DNA from: Apteryx mantelli
Lineage: Eukaryota; Chordata; Aves; Apterygiformes; Apterygidae
Assembly (NCBI RefSeq): GCF_036417845.1
Contig: NC_089981.1
Location: forward strand, 40,554,668-40,618,667
DNA length: 64,000 bases
Direction of reading: 5' to 3'
Positions 23,652-33,740 of the stretch are shown here, one piece after another (within the stretch, counting starts at the first letter, position 1; every line of letters starts with the position of its first letter). The notes below the pieces were generated by a model. It had not been told where the DNA came from, did no database searches, and worked only from the letters and a program-made list of their open reading frames with translations. Position numbers and translations under genes: made by a program.

Positions 23652-25456
23652 TTAGATTGCTCTTATTCTCAGAGATACAGTGAACTAAATGGGAATAAAA
23701 CCTGAGAAGGAATAGAGAATTACTGGTAAACAAATGATGTTTCATTAGTCACAACATTCACAAAGCTCAAAAATAGCATGTTAACTGCAAACTTGCCCCA
23801 AATCTCTGTAAAATGGATAGGTCTTTGTTGTTGTCGTTGCATGAAAAATAGCACAGAACTAGATAAAGCAGATGTTTTGTTTCAGATCATACTTAGGCTG
23901 TTATCAGATCACTGTTTAAGATATCCCCCTTTCAACAAAATATTCCTTCTTCAGCATTCTGGTAATCTGTCTGGATATATGGAGGCTTTCCATACAGGAC
24001 ACTTAAGAAGCTATCCTAAACAGACAGATAACCTGAAGTGTTTTATAGAGAAGTTGACATACAATGCACTTCTCTCATTTTTCTTTCCTTTTAATAAAGA
24101 TGGAGATTATAAGGAGAAAGGACTGTGCTGCTTCACAGTGATCCCATGGTAACAAATTAGGTCTCATCAGGTCCGCAAAGGCATCCTGTTCTCAGCCTTC
24201 TGCCAATGTGCAGTAACTAGTGAGCCAAGTTGAATGGAAGTTTTGTGCTATTTTACTGGGACCTCATAATATACTTACCTTCCTTGCACTGAAGAATTGC
24301 AGGTAGTGGTGTTCATCCATGGATCATTCCTTGCTTGTCATCGTACTCACCAAACTGGCCCTTATCTGTCTTATGTGACATGAATTCACCACTCTCCTGG
24401 TGAATTTGGGGAGTGTATTGGAGAAGCCATAGCAGTATGTGATGAGCTGTAATTAAACTTACTAATGCGTGTAAATTCCTTCCCTCCCTTCTGTTCTGAG
24501 TTGCATTCTTCATGCAGACTCAGTTCACTTTACCAGGCGAGTCGGAGACCTGGTGTTGACTGGTAGCAAGGCTTTCTGCTTCCTCTCCAGCATGATTGCA
24601 TGGGGAAATGAATTTAGTAACGATCCTCGCTGAGGTCTGAGAGCAGGTACCAGGAAAGCTGCGATGATTCCAGGTGCAGCATGGCCTGCAGCTGGCCTGC
24701 AAAGCAGCACTCTGGTTATACTGGCATCATCAGTAAAATGGATTTATCTAAGAGCAATAGGTTTTTTTTGTAGCCAGTAACAGGGCCAATAATTGTGGTC
24801 TTTTATTTTTTGGTACAGTTTTTCTTTCCCATCTCACCCCTCTTTACTAAAACATCTTTGTTTTTAAAGGGGTATATTTAAAAGTAAAGGATTAGCCATT
24901 TGAAATCCCATTATCTTACCCAAATAATGTGGATGTTATTTTTAATGATTCTGTCAAACATGGTTTTGTGTTTCACTGTGGAAGTGAACTACCAAAACTA
25001 AATACTGACAGAAATACTCTAGCAGTCTTGATGCAGAGCAATGCGTGATTCAAGAAAGCTCTTCCATTCTCCCAGAAACAGTGTGTATATACTTCATTAT
25101 TTTGCTACTAGAGATTCATAAGTGGCTCAGTTGCAGTTCTAAGTGAGCAAAAAGTGTTTTCAGCTGCTAGGTGAAAGGAAGGAAAACTGTACACTAGGAT
25201 TTACTCTACCAGCCTTCTGCAGTAGGGAATGAAGAATTTGGATGGATGGCCCTTCTGTAATTGTGTGGATTTGGGGCTTGCTTTTGTTTTGTTTGTTTTA
25301 CTAAGCCTTTTTTGTTTTTGCTTGAGATAGATGAATGTCTCATATTGTACCAGAATGCATTTTTATTTTTGAGGCTGTAGGAATTACAGCCTCCAGAGAA
25401 ATTTCTCCCAAAAAGAAAACAGTGCTGAAAGGCTGTATGACCTTGTGAGCAGGGTG

Positions 25457-25640
25457 CTGAAATGGAGTCAGGAGAACACGGTCCCATTCGTTGTTTTGGC
25501 ATTGACCCAAAGTGTGACCAAGTCACATCAGTGTGTGTGCACATGTGTCATTTTGCTTCTCTGAGCCTCTTTTCCCCTTTGCATTTTTCTGTCTTTTATT
25601 GTTGGTTTGGGGTTTTTTTTTCCCCCTCCCCCACAAAATT
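25457..25640 (+). mobile_element. Possible MIR-like fossil
   Basis: GGAGTCAGGAGAACACGG, then GTGTGACCAAGTCACAT and CTTCTCTGAGCCTC, follow the order of the MIR blocks (GGAGCCAGACTG, TGTGTGACCTTGGGCAAGT, CTCTGTGCCTC), with several indels between them. Confidence 0.45.
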
Positions 25641-26279
25641 TCCATGCAGCTCAAGATCCAATCAGATGTCATTATTCCACCACCTATTTGTTTCCCTTGA
25701 CTCAGAGTCTTGTTAGGAATTCGTTCTCCTATATCATGACTCTGGATAAATCTTATCTTTGCTTCTTTATAATATTTGGTAACTTCGCCAGTTCCTAAGT
25801 GCCTCCTACAAACCAAACATTGACTATATGCTATGTGAAGTACCTCTTCTTATCTGGCCTTTCTCATCATCAGTCATCCCTGAAATACTGTTGTTTAAAG
25901 TCACGCTTCTGCTCCTTTTCTGTACCACTTAATTACTATTTCCAACCATGTCAAATTGAAGCTTGCTTGCGTGGCCTCAGCCTAGCTCATTTTTGCCTCT
26001 TTCTCATCTTGTCCTGTCCTATCCTTCCCCCCTCCCCTTCTTCGGAGCAGGGGGTGGTGGTGTTTGTTTACCATTCACTTCCTTGCCTGCACTTTTTGCT
26101 TTTAAGCTTTCTCATCTTTCACTAACATCACATCTACCAGGCTTACATCCCTGTTTTTATCTGCAGTTCCAACACTTTTCCTTCTTTGAATTTCTTCCAG
26201 CAGGAGCTCTTCTGATCATAAACATTCAAATAACCACCCTTAACTGAGCAGCTATGTATTTTTTCTGCTGTACTTCTTT

Positions 26280-26370
26280 TAGACTGTGAGATCTCTGGAG
26301 CAGAGGATCCAGCTGCTGCCTTTTTTGAAAAGCTCCATGTAAACCTGGACTGCTCTGGAAATTATCATTC
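26280..26370 (+). mobile_element. Possible ancient LINE/CORE-SINE 3' fragment
   Basis: TTTTAGACTGTGAGATCTCTGG followed by AGCAGAGGATC recalls the TAGACTGTAAGCTCCTTGAGGGCAGG block seen near the 3' ends of L2-class repeats. Only this short stretch matches, so the call is weak. Confidence 0.3.
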
Positions 26371-26828
26371 AAAGTAAAGATCAGGCCTTTTCTATATCTG
26401 ATTCTGATATGTTTTGCCAGATACAGCTTAAGGTACTGTACCACTTATGCCTTAGAACTGGGTGTTCTCAGCCATGGGGGGCGAGGGAAGTTAGGATTGA
26501 TAGGTAGGGATGTGGGAGAAATAAAGCATGTGCACTATCATAAGATTACTACATTGTGTATTCTCTTCTTTCTCAGTTTCTGTCTCTCCCTATCGTTTGA
26601 GTGTATCTGCATCCACTGTAGGCACTTATTGCAACAGAAGAGGAACTGATTGATTGTCAGCCAGTCTCTGATTTGCATGTATGTGGTTTTAATAAGCTAA
26701 TTTTCCACAGTCCTAAGGAAGAAAGGAAACTTGCTTGGAAGCTGGTCTGACAGCGTGTCACACTGCATTAGCAGAAAACAGCCTAGGTTAAGAACAGAAT
26801 TTTGTATTGAAACAAACCTCAGACTTCC

Positions 26829-26856
26829 TTTTTTTTTTTTTTTTTTTTTCTTGCAG
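26829..26856 (+). promoter_or_regulatory. LDLRAD3: Polypyrimidine tract and 3' splice site of the LDLRAD3 transmembrane exon
   Basis: A T21 homopolymer (26829-26849) runs into CTTGCAG, giving the acceptor AG at 26855-26856. It is the U2AF-binding tract of a constitutive exon, unusual in being an unbroken homopolymer and so probably length-variable. Confidence 0.85.
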
Positions 26857-27202
26857 AGGCAGGCAGCGGCCAAGATTACGTGACCTCAGAGAATCAGCTG
26901 CTCTACTACCCTAGTATTACCTATGCTATCATTGGTAGCTCTGTCATTTTTGTACTTGTGGTGGCCTTTCTTGCCTTGGTTCTGCATCACCAAAGAAAAC
27001 GCAACAATCTCATGACCCTGCCTGTTCATCGACTGCAGCACCCCGTCCTGTTGTCCCGGCTGGTGGTCCTTGATCATCCACACCACTGCAGTGTCACTTA
27101 CAACGTTAACAACGGGATCCAGTACATGTCCAACCAGGCCTACCACAGGCCGGTGGATTTGGACTCTCCACCATCCTATTCAGAGGCTGTGCTAGACCAA
27201 AG
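26857..27202 (+). CDS. LDLRAD3: LDLRAD3 internal exon: transmembrane segment and start of cytoplasmic tail
   Basis: LDLRAD3 is a type I membrane protein with three extracellular LDL-receptor class A domains. It is reported to bind ITCH-type ubiquitin ligases, to affect amyloid precursor processing, and to serve as a cell receptor for Venezuelan equine encephalitis virus. This exon opens with two bases completing a Glu codon, then [14 protein letters not shown] 23-residue membrane span follows ([19 protein letters not shown] and on, exon residues 20-42), then the stop-transfer HHQRKR. The tail keeps [20 protein letters not shown] nearly as in human, and ends in a PPSY motif at 27168-27179. The donor GTATGT at 27203 leaves AG of an Arg codon (phase 2). 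The class A domains, which carry ligand binding, lie upstream outside the window. No in-frame ATG is expected. Confidence 0.95.
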
Positions 27203-28839
27203 GTATGTACAGGAGCTAATTCTGTTTTCACCAAACTAAAGCTATTGGTTGCAGCTCCTGGAATCTATGCTTCTGCTTCCCAGTTATCTTTACTATTGTT
27301 TTTGACAAAGGTGTTGTTGCAGTTCTGTCACTTGCACGGAGCCAAATTTGGATAGTCTTTTTCATAGCTCCTCCTGCATATGCGAAATTTGGAGTCCACA
27401 GGTCCCCTTCTTGTTACTGGTATTAAGGGGATTTAAGACAAACTTCAGTCATGCTGTCTTAGTGCTTGTAGTGCATGGGGATATCAGGAGAATGGGGAAA
27501 AACTACATCACTTCTCTAGTAGTGAAATCTTGTGCCAGTCTGGAATCAAAACATGAAAACTGAATTTGCATTTGTTCCAAAAGACAGCTGGGTTGCAATT
27601 CTTAGTATTTAAAAATCTTAAAAGTTATGACACATCTCTGGTCAAAAGTAATCTGTCTATGTTTTTTTCATCAAGAAGTCATATAGTCCTCCTGCTCTGT
27701 CCCCTTTCTTCTTCCCCAGCAGAGGAAGAAAGATCTCTGTGAAATGGAGAATGCTTTTCTCATTCTAAATAGCTGAAAGTGCTGTAAATTTTTGTGGGTA
27801 GGTGTGGTTTGGGTCATGTTGTTTTTGTAGTTATGACACCAGTTTTATTTGTAGATAATTAACCTTCATTTTAACCTCTGTCTGTAAACTCTTTCCAAGC
27901 AAAACTACTAGACTGACATCCTCTCTACATAAAAAGGGCACGGCATGAACTTTGATGATCCAGATTGTTCACTGTCACCCTGTCAGTATTCTTCAACATG
28001 AACTCTGGGATCTAAGAAACACAGTAAAATATTTACAATCCTGTTCTCCACTGCATTTGGCAGCAGCTTCCTTGTCTTGATGTTGATGCTCAATAATAAT
28101 AATATCTTTTCTTTAGTAAGGACAACTAAATGAGCAGCTGTCTAGACTGTAATTACTCCTTACCTGATCGATACCACCATCAGTAACTTCAGAACTAATT
28201 ATTCCTAAGACCTTTTATCAATCTGCTAAACCTCTCAGTCCCTTTTTGTGTTTACACTCAGAACCAGAAGTAGTTTTCTGGAACCCGATACTCATCTTGT
28301 CTGTGTGTACTTGGCACTTGCTCTGTGTGTGATATTATGACAGCAGAAGTGATTTGTCTTTTAAAGAATTCAGTTCATCATTTATTTGTAGGCTGGAAAC
28401 CATTCATCTCTCTTACTTAACGGAGGTTTCCTCAGAGCTTTCCTATGTTCACATCATTATTTAAAGGTATAAATCCACCTTATTTCTTTTAAAGTGCTTT
28501 CTCAGATTGTGTACATGTTATTCAGGAAAAATCTTGCAGCTGCCTTTGAGGGAAAGCTCAGATTTGTTTGGCAGTGCATACCCATAAAAATTGTAATGTA
28601 AAATGTTAAGCGGTATGTAATTAGCTATGTGGCATCTTGACCAGAAGTCTTTTCACCTGGTGGTAGTGGTGTGGATGTTTTGGAATGACCTGAATAATAT
28701 AGGTAGGGCTCTTTGAGATCCCCTGATTAAAAAAGCCAAGAAATACTGTTCATATTGTTCATAACTGAAAAACTCTGTGTACTTGTTTCCATATGGCTGT
28801 CTGGAGTAACCTCTTTCTATCTTGTGTATCTTACAGCAG
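27203..28839 (+). other. LDLRAD3: LDLRAD3 last intron
   Basis: GT-AG intron of about 1.64 kb. The donor is GTATGT. The acceptor is a tandem CAGCAG (28834-28839), so the intron could end three bases earlier, at 28836. I see no gene or clear repeat in it. Confidence 0.85.
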
Positions 28840-29098
28840 ACCACCTTGGTTTGACCTTCCTCCACCCCCTTATTGTTCTGAATCTGAATCCCCTAATCAG
28901 CCAGACCTTCCTCCTTACCGGTCTCGGACGGGGAGCTTGGTGAGCACAGACGCCGCCATGGCAGGAAGCCCTCTGGGCATCGAGGGCAGTCGGACAGGTG
29001 GTGTCCATGACAGCGCGGACTGCCGCAGAACTCTCCTTGAGAGGACAGCTGGCCAAAGTGATTCTCTGGTCATCCCTCTTGCTGAAAGAGAAGTGTAA
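28840..29098 (+). CDS. LDLRAD3: LDLRAD3 last coding exon: cytoplasmic tail with PPxY motif
   Basis: The first base completes the Arg codon begun in the previous exon; 85 codons and TAA (29096-29098) follow. The start reads [11 protein letters not shown], equivalent to human PAWYDLPPPPY, then an [17 protein letters not shown] stretch. PPPY (28862-28873) is a second PPxY motif after PPSY of the preceding exon, and LPPY is a related LPxY site; these bind WW domains of NEDD4-family ligases. The distal part is Ser/Thr-rich and diverged from mammals, ending EREV where human ends EEV. Exon start at 28840 is chosen because it restores the human-like DQRP junction; use of the upstream AG would add one Ser. 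Confidence 0.93.
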
Positions 29099-31094
29099 CT
29101 GCCCTGATATTTGGGATGGGCAGGAAGGGATTTACTGTTTTCAAGTCTATATGGGTTAATCTGCAGTTAATTAGTTTCAGGTGGACATGTGCCTGAATGA
29201 TGACTTGATTTGAATCCAAGCTTCATTAATAATTGGATTCAACATTTTGGGCTTAATGAGGACCAGAGTCATGAGGACTAAATCTAGAGTCACATCAGCT
29301 GTCCACAAAATTCCTGCAAGCAGGTTCTGATTTAGACCAGTAAAAAGCATCAGTGCTGTGTTGAAGACCTGGTCTAATATATTTCTGGGAATATTTACTG
29401 TATATGAATGTATATATGCACATGTATAATATATACAGATTTTGCAGACAAAAACTATGCCAGAAGAACTCTTGTTTCCAGACTGGCTCTTGTCCTGCCT
29501 ACATGTGAGTCATTTCTTCTCACCGCCAGTGCCAACTGGTGGTCACTGAAGCACCAGAGAGACAGTCTTTCTGCTTGGAGGTCAGATGCCCAATGCTAAC
29601 CCACTGGCAGTGCTCAAATTGCAGAGAATGTCCCACTTGACCCTTCTCTCCCTGGGTTGGAACATTATCACTGTGAATGTAATTTTCAAAGCTTTTAAGC
29701 TTGAGAGGATGCAACAAGTATCTAACTGAGCAAATAAGTTTTATTTTTCCTAAATGCTAGTAACTAGGCCAAATTCGCATGGGTTTTCTCAGGAATACCA
29801 CAAAGGTTGGCTCATCTGTCAAACTTCAAGGCTTTACACGGAGGCACTGAAGCTTCTCAACAAACCAGCACAAGACTTCTTTTCAAGCATGGCAAAACAA
29901 CATTGCTCCTTGTGTTTCTTCTCAAAAATAGAACTATTTCAGCTAAAACTTGAACACCAAAACCAGCCTGAGGCAAACACCCATCGTGGAAAACTTCAGT
30001 GTGAGTGATTAGCTTGTTATTGCTGTAAATAACTGAAAGGAGGTCATGTAGTGAAAGGTGTTGGGCTGTGTGTTTGTCAGAACTGTCTACAGTGCATATA
30101 CATACATGCATGGATACACATGTTTAATACTGTGTATGTGTGTATGCAAGTAGCATATTGCATAGTTTTAGTTATATTTGTACCTGTAGAACTCTAAAAT
30201 TTCAAATTTTCTCATATAGAAATCTCATTCTTTTATACAGAGTTCACCATTATTCATATTCATTTGGTCAAAATCAAGTTTCTGCATAAAGACAGAAATA
30301 TTTCTATCTGTTTTTTTTCCTATCTTAATTCTTGAAGTGTTCTCATATGAAGTGTTTCAGTGCACAGTATTGAATCGCCCTTGTGAAAGCAACTCAGATG
30401 TAAAGGTGTTCAGAGTGGCAAGAAATAAGGTAAGCTGTGAATTTAAATGCCACTGTGTTGCTGTGCTTGTGCACAGTATACAGAAAGGAGTGCAGTGTCT
30501 TTCTCTTGTCCAGAGAGAAATTGACCTTGAAAATTATTTGTATTTGCCTATTAGACACATTTCCCACTTCTCTTTCTCCATATAATGAACAGTGTCATTA
30601 TACAAGCTTTGCAGGAAGGAAGCCAATCTCCCCCCAGTGCCTTCCCTTTTCTCCTTCACCATCTTTCTAAGGCAGTCTCTTTCCCCCAAAGGTTATGCAC
30701 TCAGAACGCAAGACTGAGCTGGGTGTGGGTAGGGGAGTGACTCAAGTTAGGTCTCGGTTGCCACACACATAACAGAATTGGTTCAGTGCTGTGTTGCGCA
30801 TCTCTGCATCCAGAGGCCACTGCTGTAGGAGGTGGAGGCCAGGTGGATTTTGCAAGCCTAGGTGGTTCTAACAGCTGGTAAGGTAGGGAGCACTGCAGCA
30901 CTCTGTTAATGGTCTTTGCTTACTCCGGAAGCAAATTTTCAGCAGCTTTTCCTTATAGGTTTAGCAGCCTGTCCTGAGGTATATTGGTGAAGATGCTGGT
31001 AAGTACTTGTAAAGCCATTTACAAGATTGGATCAGATTCCCTCCTGAGTGGGAGCTGAAGCAATGTGCTATGCCATCTTGCACAAAGCAGGATT

Positions 31095-31260
31095 TGGCTA
31101 ATTAAGTACTCACTCCATACAACCTTATAGGCAGACTGTTGTCATTGTCACATAGCAGATAGGTATTCTTTATTTTACGAGTAGGTTAAACTCAGGCATG
31201 TAACTGAGTTAATAGGGAAGCTGGGTGCTGAGGTGTATCCTGTGAGCGTTAGGCCCTGCT
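31095..31260 (-). mobile_element. Possible MIR-like fossil, antisense
   Basis: TACTCACTCCATACAACCTT, then ATAGGCAG..TGTTGTCATTGTC and TTTATTTTACGAGTAGGTTAA, follow the order of the reverse-complement MIR blocks (CTCACAACAACCCTATGAGG, ATTATTATCCCCATTTTACAG). Divergence is high. Confidence 0.45.
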
Positions 31261-31682
31261 GACCTGCTTTCCTTAGGATTCTGCTGAGCCTTCTGTAACT
31301 GAGCTACATAGTACAGGATCAGAATTACCCTTAACATTTTTGTATTGCTGTTTTTAAAACATTATTTTATACCTTAAAATAAGCTATAGAAGAGTTCACA
31401 GTGGTTTCATTAGACATGCGTTTTTTTGGGTTTTTTTGTTTTTTTTTTTTAAGTAGACTGCAGCTATATTAGCAAAACTATGTCACTGTGTCCAGTGTAA
31501 CTTTCATGGTACGTATCCTCATGCAGGCCTTCCAGGGGGACTGCCTTTCACCCACATCTTCTAAGACACCAGGGTATGTGTAAACACATTTGCCTGTGGC
31601 ATCTGAAAAACATTGCCTTGCATTGTTCATTAGGAAAAAAGGGGACCTAGCCTGCCCCTTTGGCCTTCTGTGTCAGTCACTG

Positions 31683-31721
31683 TCATATATGTATGTACAT
31701 ATATATGTGTGTATATATATA
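31683..31721. repeat. AT/GT-rich dinucleotide-like repeat
   Basis: Alternating TATATATGTATGTACATATA-type sequence passing into GTGTGTATATATATA; a degenerate (TA)n/(TG)n tract in the probable LDLRAD3 3' UTR. Confidence 0.8.
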
Positions 31722-33734
31722 AAAAATACTCTTTCAGGTTGTGTATATTCATGTAACTTTTGCATTAAGATAATTCCTTTGGACTTTTCCAAAAAAAAAA
31801 CCCAAATTCTAAATGGTACGACATTTTCCCTTCCAGCTAAGGGTGTATTTATCTTTGTATTGGAAACCTCTGTGTTTTTTGAGAATGGGAGTTCTAAAAG
31901 GAAATTGTGCCTTTCTGACTGAATGTTGATTTCGGGGGGGAGGGGGAAGGGAGGCTGGTAATGGGATTTCTGGGGGATGCTGCATATCATTGTCTGGAGA
32001 TCCAAAAAGAGAAACTAATCTTGTCTTCCTTTTTGTTGTTACTTATGGGGACCATTGAACTTTGCAGAGTACAGAAGTTCAGTATCTGCCTCCAAAAAAC
32101 ATGCTAAAACTTGATGGAGGATATTCATCTTGCTGCAGTTTTCTGGTATGTAGAACAGATTTGCTAGCCAGTTTATTTAGAAAATGCTGTATTATCACAC
32201 AGGAATTGTTTATAACATGTCACTTTCCAGTAGTGTTAATACAGCATCATACTGCATTATTCAGTAGAATCTGTGGAAAAGGGTGGTAGCAACAACTGCG
32301 CTGATGGAATTAAATATATAATTGAAAAACCTGCAGTTCCTTGATCTCCAGCTTGTAAGGCTGAAGTTAAATGTTCATGAAATACCATGCAGTAGGCTTT
32401 CTTTTCAGTAAGTAGCTGATAAAGTTGGAATCAATCCTTCTATTGTTTGCAGTTGCTCTTAACCTTTTAGTTTGAGGTGTCTCCTCCAGGAACTTTCCTA
32501 TGTACCTAATATTTAAACAAATACTTGCTCTTTTAAAAGACCTATTCTTACAGAAGTAAGACTGATGAAAGTTTTCCTCGGAGCCAAATTCTGATTCTGT
32601 ATCTGTATTGAATCATAACCACAGTAATGAATAGTTCTGCTCAGAGCAGGTATTAATATATTTGGTTTCAACAAAACAATTTGAAGAGATGACTTCTTGC
32701 GATAAATGAAGGGATTGGGTTTAGCCTATTAGAAAAAAGATTTGAGTTGTTTAAAAAAAAAATCAGAAGTTTTGAATGTCGGTAAGCTCTACTGAAGTCA
32801 CCAAGTGCTACGTATTTTAAAATTAAGCCATTAGTGAGTACGACTAATAATAAACTGAAGTTGCTTATACGGCAAATTACAATTTACCTCTCTGGTATTG
32901 TGCTACTGGAAAACTGGCAGTAATGTTTTTAAAAGAGAGCCTGTGAATAATTTTCTCTGCTGTTGTCTACAGTGACACACACAACAACATTGACTGCATT
33001 GCGATTTTTAAATAACTCTGCATTCGTTCTTCTCCTTTTAAGTCAAATCAGTTTTATTTACACCACTTCACTTTGATACAGCTAATAGGGCCCTTGTGAT
33101 AGATTTAGGAGTTGGGTAGAGGAATAAGATGATGACTCATTTTAATTAATGCAGTAGCTTGTTAATCTTGTGCGCTTTACTTTTTAGACATCTTAGAAAA
33201 GACAAATGGTTTTAGTAGATAAGAAAAAACTATTAATGATGAAAAGGATAGAGGGACACTGATTCTGAATTTAATTTTTAATGAATATTTAAGATTGTTT
33301 AAATAACAGAGGAATTTAATGCTGTATTTTAAGAGTGGTGATCAAATGGCAAGTACTGTTTTTTAACTATTGCTTGTCAGAAGCCACTTTGCATATAATG
33401 CCTGAAACTAAAAGTGTAAGACAAGTGCTTTTCTTGCAGTTTGTGCTAGATCTGAAATATTTTATATTAACACAAGGCTATATCAAACTCATGGACTAAA
33501 ATATGCGACTGCAGAAAGAATTTGAATACCATGCTGGGTTCTGCCTGAATGTATCCCACTATAGGACTGTGGCCTTTGTTCGTCCTTTTGTGTTTGTTCC
33601 CGATTTTAGGGGGTTTTTTCAACTTGAAATTGAGACCTTATGTAAGAGCTTTAAGGGAGGTTGCATGTTGAAACCCAACCTTGTCTTAAACTTTTGTAAA
33701 CTGGAAATCTTCAAAAATGTATTCTGTATTCCTG

Positions 33735-33740
33735 AATAAA
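33735..33740 (+). terminator. LDLRAD3: Canonical poly(A) signal AATAAA, likely LDLRAD3 3' end
   Basis: AATAAA followed by GTTGACATTTTAATACTGTTC, a T-rich downstream context, after a U-rich UTR-like stretch. It is the best cleavage signal found on the + strand after the LDLRAD3 stop. Confidence 0.55.

Noticed and set aside
1..26856. LDL-receptor class A exons of LDLRAD3 in the left part of the window
   Set aside because: No cysteine-rich segment with a DGSDE-type calcium motif was noticed on the + strand; they are presumably left of the window, though a very short exon could have been missed by eye.
27203..27239. Extension of the LDLRAD3 frame through the donor to a stop at 27239
   Set aside because: The GTATGT donor and the human-like continuation at 28840 show normal splicing; an intron-retention isoform is possible but unsupported.
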